A stretch of 64,000 bases of DNA from Massilia sp. Mn16-1_5. Its GTDB lineage: Bacteria; Pseudomonadota; Gammaproteobacteria; Burkholderiales; Burkholderiaceae_D. The stretch lies in the NCBI RefSeq assembly GCF_004798585.1, contig NZ_PPXQ01000010.1, positions 124,001 through 188,000 on the forward strand, written 5' to 3'. The notes beneath the pieces were generated by a model. It was not told where the DNA came from. It was given only the letters and a program-made list of their open reading frames with translations, and made no database searches. Position numbers and translations under genes: made by a program. Shown piece by piece: positions 1-8,737 of this stretch (position 1 is its first letter; each line of letters begins with the position of its first letter).

Positions 1-671
1 CCGACGCGGATCGCGCTGCGCAGCGGTTCGCGTCCCAGCGGATTCGGGATGTGCTCGCGGCGCCAGCGCATGATCACGCAGCCTGTCGCCACCGAGAGCA
101 CGGCGTTCAACACGAACACGTAGACCGTGCCGAGGCTGGCGATGACGCTGCCGGCGATCAGCGGGCCGGCGATGCGCGATGCATTCATGGCGACGCCGTT
201 CAGGGCCAGCGCCGCCGGCAGCTGGGCGCGCGTTACCAGTTCCGGCACGATGGCGGCGAACACCGGCCAGCGCATCGCCAGGCCGATGCCGTTGGCGAAG
301 GTGAGCAGCAGCAGGAGCGGCGCCGTCATGGCGCCAGCCAGCACCACCACGCAGGTGAGGATGGCGACGGCGGCGACCCAGAACTGGGTCAGGATGAAGT
401 AGCGGCGGCGGTCGACGTTGTCGGCCAGGGCGCCGCTGGGCAGGCCGAGCAGGAAGACGGGGAGGGTGGAGGCGGTCTGCACCAGCGCGATCCAGACGGG
501 CTCGCGGGTCAGCGAGGTCATCATCCAGGCGGCGGCGACGTCGTTCATCCACATGCACAGGTTGGCGACGAGCCAGGCGCCCCACAGCATGCGGAAGGTC
601 GGGTGGAGCAGGGGTGCCAGCGAGGCCGGCACGGAAGGAGTAGGCGAATCGGGCGAGGCGGAAGCGGACAT
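1..671 (-). CDS. MFS transporter (MFS_3/EntS-like), 3' end cut by window edge
   Basis: Inner-membrane major facilitator superfamily permease. The first 223 residues are visible and the rest lies beyond position 1. A short polar N-terminus is followed by hydrophobic segments. The loop at residues 80-90 (GALADNVDRRR) fits the cytoplasmic MFS motif A between TM2 and TM3. The overall character, including the MTSLTREPVWIALVQT stretch, resembles the PF05977 group of exporters typified by EntS. It starts at ATG 671, 41 nt after the tctA stop on the same strand, so it may be the last gene of the TctCBA cluster. No convincing Shine-Dalgarno sequence precedes the ATG. The substrate cannot be inferred. 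Confidence 0.85.
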   Translation of the reverse strand, partial: MSASASPDSPTPSVPASLAPLLHPTFRMLWGAWLVANLCMWMNDVAAAWMMTSLTREPVWIALVQTASTLPVFLLGLPSGALADNVDRRRYFILTQFWVAAVAILTCVVVLAGAMTAPLLLLLTFANGIGLAMRWPVFAAIVPELVTRAQLPAALALNGVAMNASRIAGPLIAGSVIASLGTVYVFVLNAVLSVATGCVIMRWRREHIPNPLGREPLRSAIRV

Positions 672-712
672 GGGCAAGCGAAGTATGGGCGTGCCAGGCA
701 CGCCCTCTGTGA

Positions 713-2257
713 TTACTCTTCCTGGAACGCCTCCGTACGCTTCTTCTTCACCGCCGGAAGGGCGACCAGCACGATCAGCAGGGCCGTCGCGCACAGCAGG
801 GCGAGCGACAGCGGACGGCTGAAGAACACGCTGAAGTCGCCATGCGACAGCAGCAGCGAACGCCTGAAATTCTCCTCCATCATGGGCCCGAGCACGAATC
901 CCAGCATCAGGGGCGCGCCCTCGCAACCGAGTTTGGCGAACACGTAGCCCAGGATGCCGAAGCCCGCCGTCATGAAGACATCGAACACCGTATTATTCAC
1001 CGAATACACGCCGATGCAGCAGAACACCAGGATTGCAGGATACAGCAGCTTGTACGGCACCTTCAGCAGCTTGACCCAGATGCCGACCAGCGGCAGGTTC
1101 AGGATGATCAGCATCAGGTTACCGAACCACATCGAGACGATCAGGCCCCAGAACAGGGTCGGGCTGGTCGTCATCACCTGCGGGCCGGGCTGGATGTTAT
1201 GGATCGTCATCGCGCCCACCATCAAAGCCATTACCGGGTTCGGCGGAATGCCGAGCGTCAGCAGGGGAATGAAGGAGGTCTGGGCCGCGGCGTTGTTCGC
1301 CGATTCCGGCGCGGCCACGCCCTCGATCGCACCCTTGCCGAATTCGGCGCGGTTGCGGCTCATCTTCTTTTCGAGCGAGTAGGCCCCGAAGGCGGACAAT
1401 GACGCGCCGCCGCCGGGCAGCACGCCCAGCGCGGAGCCGAGCAAGGTACCGCGCAGCATCGGCGCAATCATGCGCTTGACGTCTTCGCGCGTCGGGAACA
1501 TGCTGGTCACCTTGTTGGTGAAGACTTCGCGGTGCTCCTTCTGTTCGAGGTTGCGGATCACCTCGGCGAAGCCGAACACGCCCATCGCCACGGCGACGAA
1601 GCCGATGCCGTCCGAGAGTTCCGGCACGTCGAAGGTGAAGCGCGCCACGCCCGAGTTGACGTCGGTGCCGACGATTCCGCCGAGGAGGCCCAGGCAGATC
1701 ATGCCGATCGCTTTCAGCAGGTTGCCCGAGGCCAGCACGACCGCGCCGATCAGGCCCAGCACCATCAGCGAGAAGTACTCCGCCGGCCCGAACTTGAAGG
1801 CGACCTTCGCCAGCGGCACCGCGAAGGCGGCCAGCAGCAGGATGCCGGCGCAGCCGGCCAGGAAGGAGCCGATCGCCGCGGTACTGAGGGCCACCCCGGC
1901 CCGTCCGCGCCGCGCCATCTGGTAGCCGTCGATGCAGGTCACGACCGAGGAGGTCTCGCCAGGCAGGTTGACGAGAATCGCCGTGGTCGAGCCGCCGTAC
2001 TGGGCGCCGTAATAAATCCCGGCCAGCATGATCAGGCCGCCGAGCGGCGGCAGCGCATAGGTGGCCGGCAGCAGCATGGCGATGGTGGCGACCGGGCCGA
2101 GGCCCGGCAGCACGCCGATCAGCGTGCCGATCACGGCGCCGATGAAGCAGTAGAGCAGATTCACCGGGATGTTCGCGGTGATGCCGAACAGCGTGACCGG
2201 CTCCATGGCCAGCACCGCCGAGAAACCGATCGAGAGGTGGTAAAGGAATGCGTCCAT
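713..2257 (-). CDS. tctA: Tripartite tricarboxylate transporter permease TctA
   Basis: Large membrane subunit of a tripartite tricarboxylate transporter (TTT), which takes up carboxylates using a periplasmic TctC binding protein and the small TctB subunit. It has 514 residues, the usual family length (about 500), with around a dozen hydrophobic segments. The signature region near residues 43-100 contains LIGVLPGLGPVATIAMLLP and YYGAQYGGSTTAILVNLPGE. A second glycine-rich segment (LGVLPGGGASLSAFGAYSLE) lies near residue 280. The ATG at 2257 has a strong GAGGAG six bases upstream and follows tctB by 10 nt. It is almost certainly cotranscribed with tctB and the porin. The transported compound is unknown. 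Confidence 0.95.
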   Translation of the reverse strand: MDAFLYHLSIGFSAVLAMEPVTLFGITANIPVNLLYCFIGAVIGTLIGVLPGLGPVATIAMLLPATYALPPLGGLIMLAGIYYGAQYGGSTTAILVNLPGETSSVVTCIDGYQMARRGRAGVALSTAAIGSFLAGCAGILLLAAFAVPLAKVAFKFGPAEYFSLMVLGLIGAVVLASGNLLKAIGMICLGLLGGIVGTDVNSGVARFTFDVPELSDGIGFVAVAMGVFGFAEVIRNLEQKEHREVFTNKVTSMFPTREDVKRMIAPMLRGTLLGSALGVLPGGGASLSAFGAYSLEKKMSRNRAEFGKGAIEGVAAPESANNAAAQTSFIPLLTLGIPPNPVMALMVGAMTIHNIQPGPQVMTTSPTLFWGLIVSMWFGNLMLIILNLPLVGIWVKLLKVPYKLLYPAILVFCCIGVYSVNNTVFDVFMTAGFGILGYVFAKLGCEGAPLMLGFVLGPMMEENFRRSLLLSHGDFSVFFSRPLSLALLCATALLIVLVALPAVKKKRTEAFQEE

Positions 2258-2267
2258 GATGGTCTCC

Positions 2268-2729
2268 TCAGGCGGTCACAAAAGCCGGCCACAGCGGGAA
2301 CTGCAGGTCCAGCAGGTAGACGAACACGAACAGCGAGAGCGCCACCAGCGCGGCCGCGTTCCCGAGCGCGGCCTTCCAGCCGAATTCATGGCTGGCATAG
2401 CTGGAGATGCAGACCAGCAGCACCAGGCTGGCGACCAGCCCCAATGGTTCGAGCACGAGGCCGAACAGCACCACCGGACCGACGATCAGCAGCAGGGTCG
2501 ACCAGGCGAATTTGCCCACCTTTTCCACGGCCGCCGTTTTGGCGAGGGCACCGAAGGCGACGCCGATGCCGATCACGACAAGTACCATGCCGACGATGGC
2601 CGGGAAGTAGCCGGGACCCATGCGCTCGGCCGTGCCCAGCGCGTAGCCCCTGCCGACCAGCGCGAAGCCGGCGCCGAAGGCGACGTACATCAGGCCGGCC
2701 CAGAAGTCCTTCTGGTTTCTGATCTGCAT
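2268..2729 (-). CDS. tctB: Tripartite tricarboxylate transporter small subunit TctB
   Basis: Small membrane subunit of the TTT system. It has 153 residues with four predicted hydrophobic helices, as usual for TctB. The N-terminal stretch (KDFWAGLMYVAFGAGFALVG) with its charged start is typical of the family. The ATG at 2729 is preceded by GAGG five bases upstream, and that site lies in the 7-nt gap after the porin stop, suggesting translational coupling. tctA follows after 10 nt. Assignment rests on topology, length and position as well as sequence, because TctB proteins are poorly conserved. Confidence 0.9.
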   Translation of the reverse strand: MQIRNQKDFWAGLMYVAFGAGFALVGRGYALGTAERMGPGYFPAIVGMVLVVIGIGVAFGALAKTAAVEKVGKFAWSTLLLIVGPVVLFGLVLEPLGLVASLVLLVCISSYASHEFGWKAALGNAAALVALSLFVFVYLLDLQFPLWPAFVTA

Positions 2730-2736
2730 AGCGGCC

Positions 2737-3789
2737 TCAGAACAGGTGGTTGATGCCGAACGAGGTGCCGCGCTGGCGCTCCTGGCCGCTGGACGGGATC
2801 AGCGCACCGTCGTAGCGGTTCAGGTCCAGTTCGGCGTACAGGTTGGTGCGCTTCGAGAACGCGTAGCTGAGGCCAAAGAGGAGCAGGTCGCGCTTGCCTT
2901 CGGCGGCGGCGGGACCGTTGTAGCGCGAGCGATAGAAGGCGACGGTCGCCTCCAAGGCGGGCGCCACGTCGCGGCTGGCGCCGGCCCAGCTGACCTGGTT
3001 GCGGTAGTCGGTGCCGGCGGCGTCCTGTTTTTCGCGCGAATGGCCGACCTTGACCGTGGTGCCGGCGGCGACGAAGCCGGCGCCGATCACATAGGCGCGG
3101 TTCTTGAAGCCGGTAGTGGTTTCGCGCTGGGTGTAGACGCCGGCCGCCAGCAGGGACTTGTTGTCGTATTGGACGCCGACGGCGCGCGCCGAACCGCGGC
3201 CGGCGTCGCCCGCGACCTCGCCTGGCGCGTACTCGGCGCGCAGGGTCAGCGGCCCCTTCGCGAGGGAGTACTGGATGTCGTTGTTGAAGCGGGTGCCGGC
3301 CGAGGCGCCCGCGCCGAGGCCGGCGGTCCTGGCCGCGGCCGGCAGGGTGGTGCCGGCGCCCGAGGACAGCGGCACGATCGGAGTGTAGTGATGGTCGAAG
3401 GGGTCGAGGAATTTTTCGGTGCGGAAGGCGATCGTGTAGATGCGGCCGATGTCGACATTGCCCCAGGCGCCGCCGAGGCCGACGGAAGCCGTACGGTTGA
3501 ACAGCACGTTGTTCGTGTTGTCGAGGGCGCCGGTATCGCTGCCGAAGCCGCTCTCGAGGGTGAAGCGGGCCTTCAGGCCGCCACCCAGGTCTTCCACGCC
3601 GCGAAAGCCCAGGCGGTTCGAATAGTATTGGCCCGATGCGACGCTGGCCAGGCCGTTGCCTTCGGCGTCCACATTGGTCTGGTAGCGCACGCTCGCATCG
3701 ATCGAGCCGTAGACCGTGACGCTGGTCTGGGCGTGGACGTTGGCGGCGGCCAGCAAGGCCAGGGCGAGCGCGATGTGAGTCTTCTTCAT
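2737..3789 (-). CDS. Gram-negative general porin (Burkholderiales OmpC-like, Porin_4)
   Basis: Outer-membrane trimeric porin, 350 residues. A 20-residue signal peptide (MKKTHIALALALLAAANVHA) is followed by QTSVTVYGSIDASV, the typical first strand of betaproteobacterial porins. It contains loop motifs such as NRLGFRGVEDLGGGLKARF and ends in phenylalanine, the outer-membrane assembly signal. An in-frame upstream ATG at 3849 would add 20 non-signal residues. I chose 3789 because of the signal peptide and the GGAG upstream. The unusual point is position: it sits between tctC and tctB, so a dedicated porin may feed this TTT system. It could equally be a general porin caught in the cluster. Confidence 0.93.
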   Translation of the reverse strand: MKKTHIALALALLAAANVHAQTSVTVYGSIDASVRYQTNVDAEGNGLASVASGQYYSNRLGFRGVEDLGGGLKARFTLESGFGSDTGALDNTNNVLFNRTASVGLGGAWGNVDIGRIYTIAFRTEKFLDPFDHHYTPIVPLSSGAGTTLPAAARTAGLGAGASAGTRFNNDIQYSLAKGPLTLRAEYAPGEVAGDAGRGSARAVGVQYDNKSLLAAGVYTQRETTTGFKNRAYVIGAGFVAAGTTVKVGHSREKQDAAGTDYRNQVSWAGASRDVAPALEATVAFYRSRYNGPAAAEGKRDLLLFGLSYAFSKRTNLYAELDLNRYDGALIPSSGQERQRGTSFGINHLF

Positions 3790-3930
3790 TGTGTTATCTC
3801 CGTGTGTGGTGACCCCTGCCGCTCCGCCGCGTGAAGCGACGGACGGCACGGGTCCTCCGCGTTCAGGCGCGGATAAATTTTTATGTCAGGAAGCGAGTCC
3901 GCGCGATGGCGGACGGGGGATGAAACCGGA

Positions 3931-4902
3931 TCAGTCGACGCGGGCGCCGGAATCCTTGACGACCTTGCCCCAGCGCGGGATTTCGGTCTTGATCAGCGTG
4001 CCGAACTGCTCGGGGCTGCCGCCCATGACGTCGCCGCCTTCGACGGTGATCTTCTTGCGGATCTCCGGCATCGCCAGCACCTTGTTGATCTCGGCGTTCA
4101 GCTGGGCCACCACGGGCGCCGGGGTGCCGGCCGGAGCGACCAGGCCGAACCAGGTGCGGGCGTCGAAGCCCGCGTAGCCGGATTCGTTGATGGTCGGGAC
4201 GTTCGGCAGGTCGTCCGCGCGTTTCGACGAGGTCACCGCCAGCGGGCGCATGGTGCCGGCGCGGATCTGCGACAGCGCGGTCGGGATCGAGGACATGAAG
4301 ACCTGTACCGAGCCGCCCAGCAGGTCGGTGATCGCCTGCGCCGAGCCCTTATAAGGCACGTGCTGGAGGTCGATGTGGGCCGCCTTCTGGAACAGTTCTC
4401 CGGTCAGGTGCGCCACCGTGCCGTTGCCGGGGGTGGCCAGGGTCACGACGCCAGGCTTGGCCTTGGCGGCGGCGACCACGTCGGCCAGCGTCTTGTACGG
4501 CGAGCTGCTGGCTACCACCAGCACCAGCGGCGCGTCGGCCACGGTGCCGATCGGAGTGAAATCCTTCACCGGATCGTAGGGCAGCTTGGCGTACAGGGTC
4601 GGATTCACGGCCAGGTTGGAGGTCTGGCCGAGGCCGATGGTGTAGCCGTCGGGTTTCGACTTGGCGACCAGGTCCATGCCGATGTTGCCGCCGGCGCCGG
4701 GACGGTTGTCGACCACGATCACCCATTTGCGCGTTTCGGTCAGCTTGTTGCTGACGACGCGGGCGATGATGTCGGTGCCGCCGCCTGGCGGGAAGGGCAC
4801 GATCAGGCGGATCGGCTGTTTCGGCCAGGCCGTTTCGGCCGAGGCCAGCGTGCTGGCGCCAGCCAGGGCAAGGGCGAGGATGCTGCGGGTCAGTGCGTTC
4901 AT
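3931..4902 (-). CDS. tctC: TTT periplasmic substrate-binding protein (TctC/Bug family)
   Basis: Extracytoplasmic solute receptor of the Bug family, 323 residues, exported by a signal peptide ending near residue 22 (ALAGASTLASA). The mature start, with PKQPIRLIVPFPPGGGTDIIAR, is the family hallmark of strand 1 and the loop that contacts a carboxylate ligand. Other conserved stretches include YDPVKDFTPIG and HVPYKGSAQAITDLLGG. The ATG at 4902 has AAAGGAG six bases upstream. A 62-nt gap separates it from the dehydrogenase gene upstream and 141 nt from the porin downstream. Betaproteobacteria carry many Bug paralogs, but adjacency to tctBA makes this the likely cognate receptor. The ligand is not predictable beyond a probable carboxylate. 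Confidence 0.94.
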   Translation of the reverse strand: MNALTRSILALALAGASTLASAETAWPKQPIRLIVPFPPGGGTDIIARVVSNKLTETRKWVIVVDNRPGAGGNIGMDLVAKSKPDGYTIGLGQTSNLAVNPTLYAKLPYDPVKDFTPIGTVADAPLVLVVASSSPYKTLADVVAAAKAKPGVVTLATPGNGTVAHLTGELFQKAAHIDLQHVPYKGSAQAITDLLGGSVQVFMSSIPTALSQIRAGTMRPLAVTSSKRADDLPNVPTINESGYAGFDARTWFGLVAPAGTPAPVVAQLNAEINKVLAMPEIRKKITVEGGDVMGGSPEQFGTLIKTEIPRWGKVVKDSGARVD

Positions 4903-4964
4903 GGGGTCTCCTTTATTATCAATATCTTCCCGCAGCGCGCCGGACGCAATGCGGGCGCGTTACG

Positions 4965-5906
4965 TCAGGCCGTCACGGCCAGCTCGTCCAGGATGTTGCG
5001 TGCGGCCGCCGTGCCCATGCCCACATACGCGTCCGATGTCACGCCGCCGATGTGCGGCGACAGGATCGCATTATGCAGGCCGGTGAAGGCGTGCCCCCCT
5101 GCGACGAAGGGCTCGACCTGGAAGCTGTCCAGACCCGCCGCTCGCAGCTTGCCGCTTTTCAGGGCTTCGGCCAGCGCGGCCTCGTCGATCAGGCCGCCGC
5201 GGGCGGTGTTCACGACGAGCGCGCCGTCGCGCATGCTCGCCAGGCTCTGCGCATTGATCATGTTGGCGTTGTCCGCGGTGAGCGGGCAGTGCAGGGACAG
5301 GACGTCGGACTCTGCGATCACCTCGTTCAGTGCGCGCCGCTCGATCGATTCCGGGACGCTGGCGGCATACGGATCGAATGCGACCACGCGCATGCCCAGC
5401 GCGATGCCGACGTCGGCCACGCGGCGGCCGATCGCGCCCAGGCCGACCAGGCCCAGGGTGCGGCCCTTCAGTTCCAGGCTCTTATGGGTGGCCTTGTCCC
5501 AGTGGCCGTCGCGCATGCGGCCGTCGAGCTGCACCACGTTCTTGGCGCAGGCCAGGATCAGGGCCCAGGTGTGTTCGGCCACGGCCGCTGCATTCGCGCC
5601 GGTGGCGGCGCGTACCACGATGCCGTGCGACTTGGCGAAGTTTGAATCGATGTTGTCGATGCCGGTGCCGTGCTTCGAGATTACGCGCAGCTTGGGCGAG
5701 GCGCCGATGACGCGCGCCGAGACCTTACCGTAGCGCACGATGATCGCCACCGGTTCGTGCTGGCGGCACAGGGCTTCGAGCGCGTCCTCGGTGCATTCGT
5801 TGCCGGTACCCGCGTAGACCACGTCGAAATCGGTCAGCAAGGCGAGCGCTTGCGGAGCCAGGTCGGCGCCGGTAACGAGGATGACGTCCTTAGTTACGAT
5901 GCGCAC
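4965..5906 (-). CDS. D-isomer-specific 2-hydroxyacid dehydrogenase
   Basis: Cytosolic NAD(P)-dependent dehydrogenase that interconverts a 2-oxoacid and a D-2-hydroxyacid; family relatives include SerA and glyoxylate reductases. It has 313 residues with no ACT domain. The Rossmann motif GLGAIG is at 155-160, and the catalytic triad is visible as R236 (NTARGG), E265 and H285 (SPHIGG). The start is a GTG at 5906, supported by AAGGAG seven bases upstream. It overlaps the end of the RraA-family gene by 13 nt, so the two are translationally coupled. Context (aldolase plus TTT transporter) suggests a catabolic role rather than serine synthesis. Confidence 0.92.
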   Translation of the reverse strand: MRIVTKDVILVTGADLAPQALALLTDFDVVYAGTGNECTEDALEALCRQHEPVAIIVRYGKVSARVIGASPKLRVISKHGTGIDNIDSNFAKSHGIVVRAATGANAAAVAEHTWALILACAKNVVQLDGRMRDGHWDKATHKSLELKGRTLGLVGLGAIGRRVADVGIALGMRVVAFDPYAASVPESIERRALNEVIAESDVLSLHCPLTADNANMINAQSLASMRDGALVVNTARGGLIDEAALAEALKSGKLRAAGLDSFQVEPFVAGGHAFTGLHNAILSPHIGGVTSDAYVGMGTAAARNILDELAVTA

Positions 5907-6598
5907 GATGCGGCTCCTTCCATCACCACGCCGGCCTTGCGCAGGGCGTCGTCGAGCCAGGTCGGGCGCAGCTGGGCGCCGCTGCGGATGCCTTCCAGGC
6001 GCGCCGTCTCGTCGGCGACCTTCTTGGCTGCCAGCTCGACCACCACGCCGGCCTTGCTGGTCTCGACCACGACCACGCCGTCGGCGTCGGCGACGATCAG
6101 GTCACCCGGATGGACGACCGCGCCGCCGACCGAGATCGGCCAGTTGACGCGGCCCGGCACCATTTTCGTCGGGCCATTCGGATTGGCGCCGACGGCGAAC
6201 ACCGGGAAGCCGAGTTCGCGGATGGCTTCGGTGTCGCGCACCGAGCCGTAGATGACGACGCCGGCCAGGCCCAGGGCCATGCACTGCGACACCATGATCT
6301 CGCCCATCAGCGCGCAGGTCTCGTCGCCCTTGCCGTCGATGACCAGCACGTCGCCCGGTTTGGCGATCGACATCGCGGCGTGGATCATGAGGTTGTCGCC
6401 GGGGCGCACTTCGACCGTCAGCGCCGGGCCGGCGATGCGCATGCCCGGGGACAGCGGCGCGACGCGGCTGCTCAGGGTGCCGCGGCGGCCGGCCACGTCG
6501 GCCAGGATCGAGGCCTGGTAGTTGGCTGCGGCCTTGACCAGGGCAGGGTCGACGCGATCGAAATCGCGGATGACTTCAGGGAGGGAAAACTGGCTCAT
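5894..6598 (-). CDS. RraA-family protein, probable 4-carboxy-4-hydroxy-2-oxoadipate aldolase/oxaloacetate decarboxylase
   Basis: Protein of 234 residues in the RraA/class II pyruvate aldolase fold. Enzymes of this branch (HMG/CHA aldolases such as LigK/GalC/ProA) cleave 4-hydroxy-2-oxoadipate derivatives to pyruvate and decarboxylate oxaloacetate. The catalytic loop GVVIYGSVRDTEAI contains the Arg-Asp pair that binds pyruvate and metal, and an upstream GDETCALMGE segment matches the family. True RraA regulators of RNase E lack aldolase activity, but the carboxylate transporter context favours an enzyme. An upstream in-frame ATG at 6802 would add 68 poorly conserved residues. I chose ATG 6598, where MSQFSLPEVI begins the family homology. 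First gene of the minus-strand cluster, divergent from a LysR gene. Confidence 0.85.
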   Translation of the reverse strand: MSQFSLPEVIRDFDRVDPALVKAAANYQASILADVAGRRGTLSSRVAPLSPGMRIAGPALTVEVRPGDNLMIHAAMSIAKPGDVLVIDGKGDETCALMGEIMVSQCMALGLAGVVIYGSVRDTEAIRELGFPVFAVGANPNGPTKMVPGRVNWPISVGGAVVHPGDLIVADADGVVVVETSKAGVVVELAAKKVADETARLEGIRSGAQLRPTWLDDALRKAGVVMEGAASCAS

Positions 6599-6813
6599 GC
6601 TGGATCCTTGTCGATGGAGTGATGCGGCGTACCGCAGCGGCAGGTACTGCGCACGGGCGCATCGACAGGAAACAGCCGTACCGATTGGTGCAATGCTGGG
6701 GGTAATGCGTGTCTCCGGTCCTGCTCCCGTGTCTTGCTCGTTGGCGGCACGTGGTTTGTATGGATCCGAGTATAGGAAGGGCAATCTATAATGTATATTC
6801 ACTTATTTTTTAA

Positions 6814-6833
6814 ATTCCTAAACTTTCAGGAAT
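6814..6833. promoter_or_regulatory. 20-bp palindrome overlapping the lysR ribosome-binding region
   Basis: ATTCCTAAACTTTCAGGAAT pairs in nine of ten positions and ends five bases before the LysR start codon. Its right half contains the AGGA that probably serves as Shine-Dalgarno. A sequence resembling a -10 element (TATAAT, 6787-6792) lies just upstream in the AT-rich divergent spacer, but no good -35 accompanies it. This may be an autoregulatory LysR site or a site controlling the divergent cluster. The binder is inferred from position only. Confidence 0.45.
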
Positions 6834-6838
6834 AGTTC

Positions 6839-7747
6839 ATGGACTTCCGCGACCTGCGCTACTTCGAAGTGATCGCCGCCGAAGGCAACCTGGGACGTGC
6901 CGCCGAGCGCCTGTTCCGCACCCAGCCCGCGCTCACCAAATGCATCGACCGCCTGGAAGCCGACCTGGGCGCGCAGCTGTTCGAAAAAAGCGGGCGCCAC
7001 ATGCGCCTGACGGCGGCCGGGACGGCGCTGCTGGCGCGCGCGAAGCGGCTGGCGATCATGGTCGAGGACACCTCGCGCGAGCTGCAGGAGCATGCCAGCG
7101 GCCTGCGCGGCACGATCCGCGTCGGCTGCGTGCCGACCCTGGCCGAGCACCTGATGCCGGCCGTGCTGCAGGATCTGCTGGCCGAGGCGCCCGAGGTCAA
7201 GCTCGACCTGATGGTGGCGATGAATGACCCGATCCTGCGCGCGCTGCGCGAAGGACAGCTCGACCTGGTGGTGGGGCCGGTGGTCGACAACGATGAGGAG
7301 CTGGAGTCCGAACAGTTCGCCGAAGACGTGGTCGTCGTAATGGCGTCGGGCGAGCACCCCATCTTCGCCGGCGAATACACGCTGCGCGACCTGCAGGCCT
7401 ACAAGTGGATCTTGCCGGCCACCGGCGTGGCCTCGCGCCAGTTCCTGGACCAGACCTTCGAGCGCAACGGCTTGCCGCGCCCGCAGGTCCAGGTCGAATC
7501 GAACGTCCTGAACATGATCCTGCCGATCCTGGAAAAGACCCCGCTGCTCGGCTTCATGACCCGTTTCAACCTGCTTTCGGGCCGCGCGAACGTACGCGAG
7601 GTCGCGCTGCCCGAGACGACGATGCGCCGCCGCCTTGGCCTGACCTTTCGGCGCACCGGGTATATCTCGCCGGTCATGCAGCGCCTGTCCGCCATCCTGC
7701 GTGCACGGGGCGGGGACCTGTCGGGCGACGGGGAGGGCGAAGTGTGA
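6839..7747 (+). CDS. LysR-family transcriptional regulator
   Basis: DNA-binding regulator of 302 residues. The N-terminal winged helix-turn-helix (residues 1-60) has the classic signature DLRYFEVIAAEGNLGRAAERLFRTQPALTKCIDRLEADLGAQLFE. The remainder forms the periplasmic-binding-protein-like effector domain, beginning with GTIRVGCVPTLAEHLMP. It is transcribed divergently from the RraA-dehydrogenase-TTT cluster across a 240-bp spacer, the standard arrangement for a LysR protein controlling its neighbours. The stop codon overlaps the start of a plus-strand EamA permease by 4 nt, so that permease is coupled to it. The effector is unknown but may be the carboxylate handled by the divergent genes. 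Confidence 0.94.
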   Translation: MDFRDLRYFEVIAAEGNLGRAAERLFRTQPALTKCIDRLEADLGAQLFEKSGRHMRLTAAGTALLARAKRLAIMVEDTSRELQEHASGLRGTIRVGCVPTLAEHLMPAVLQDLLAEAPEVKLDLMVAMNDPILRALREGQLDLVVGPVVDNDEELESEQFAEDVVVVMASGEHPIFAGEYTLRDLQAYKWILPATGVASRQFLDQTFERNGLPRPQVQVESNVLNMILPILEKTPLLGFMTRFNLLSGRANVREVALPETTMRRRLGLTFRRTGYISPVMQRLSAILRARGGDLSGDGEGEV

Positions 7748-8631
7748 GCACTTCGAACGCCCGCTCCATCGGCCTGCTATGCCTGCTCGTGACCTCGGTC
7801 GGGTGGGGCCTGAACTGGCCGGCGATGAAGTTCCTGCTGCAGGAGTGGCCGCCCCTGTTCGCGCGGGGCACGTCCGGCCTGTGCGCGGCGCTGCTGATCG
7901 CCCTGGTCGCGCTCCAGGCCGGCCAGCGTTTGAGCGTGCCGCGCGCCTTGTGGGGCAAGCTGGCACTGGCCGCCTTCCTCAACATCTTCGCCTGGATGGG
8001 TTTCGCGACGCTCTCCATCAGCTGGCTCAGCGCGGGGCAGGGCGCGCTGCTGGTCTATACGATGCCGGTCTGGGCGACCCTGCTGGCCTGGCCCGTGCTC
8101 GGCAAGCGGCCGGCCGCGGCGAGCCTGGCCGGACTGGTGCTCTGCCTGTCGGGGATTGCACTGTTGTTCGCAGGCGCGGACAGCGGCATCCGGCCGGACC
8201 AGCTTCCCGGCGTCCTGTTCGCGCTGGGCGCGGCCTTGCTGTTCGCACTCGGGACCATCGTCCTGAAGCCGCTTCCGATTGCGCCGCTGGCCGCGGTCGT
8301 GTGGCAGCTGGCGCTGGGCTGCCTGCCGATGTTCCTGTTCGGCCTGCTGGTCGAACATCCCGATCCACATGCACTCAGCGGCAAGGGGCTGGCGGCCATG
8401 GTGTACATGACGCTGGTGCCGATGGGCCTGTGTTACGTCACCTGGTTCGCCGCGCTGCGCCGCCTGCCGCCTGCACTGGCATCGATTGCCACCTTGCTGA
8501 CGCCGGTGGTCGGCGTCCTGGCCGCCGCCTTCAGCCTGGGCGAAGCGCTCGGTGCGAAAGAGCTCCTGGCGATGGGCTTGACCTGTGCCGGTGTCGCGCT
8601 GGCGCTGCGCTCTCCCCGATCCGGTGCATAA
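7744..8631 (+). CDS. EamA/DMT-family permease
   Basis: Drug/metabolite transporter superfamily membrane protein, 295 residues with about ten hydrophobic helices arranged as two EamA repeats. The first repeat contains LVTSVGWGLNWPAMKFLL and the second LFALGAALLFALGTIVL. The start is GTG 7744, within a GTGA overlap with the lysR stop and with GGGGAGGG upstream; homology begins right there (STSNARSIGLLCLLV). A longer open frame upstream lies in the shadow of lysR and is not used. The substrate is unknown; members export amino acids or metabolites. Coupling to the LysR gene suggests joint expression with the carboxylate cluster. Confidence 0.92.
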   Translation: MSTSNARSIGLLCLLVTSVGWGLNWPAMKFLLQEWPPLFARGTSGLCAALLIALVALQAGQRLSVPRALWGKLALAAFLNIFAWMGFATLSISWLSAGQGALLVYTMPVWATLLAWPVLGKRPAAASLAGLVLCLSGIALLFAGADSGIRPDQLPGVLFALGAALLFALGTIVLKPLPIAPLAAVVWQLALGCLPMFLFGLLVEHPDPHALSGKGLAAMVYMTLVPMGLCYVTWFAALRRLPPALASIATLLTPVVGVLAAAFSLGEALGAKELLAMGLTCAGVALALRSPRSGA

Positions 8632-8737
8632 GCATAAGCGTATTCGTTATTGGCGCCCACATTCCGCCACTGTTAAGCTTGCTTCCCCCCGGCTGCCGCA
8701 GCGCCGCCGCAACCATGCAAGAACACAGAGAAAACCC

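Noticed and set aside
6764-6792. Full sigma-70 promoter for the LysR gene
   Set aside because: TATAAT at 6787 is good, but the sequence 17 bp upstream (ATCCGA) is not a -35 element, so I mention only the -10.
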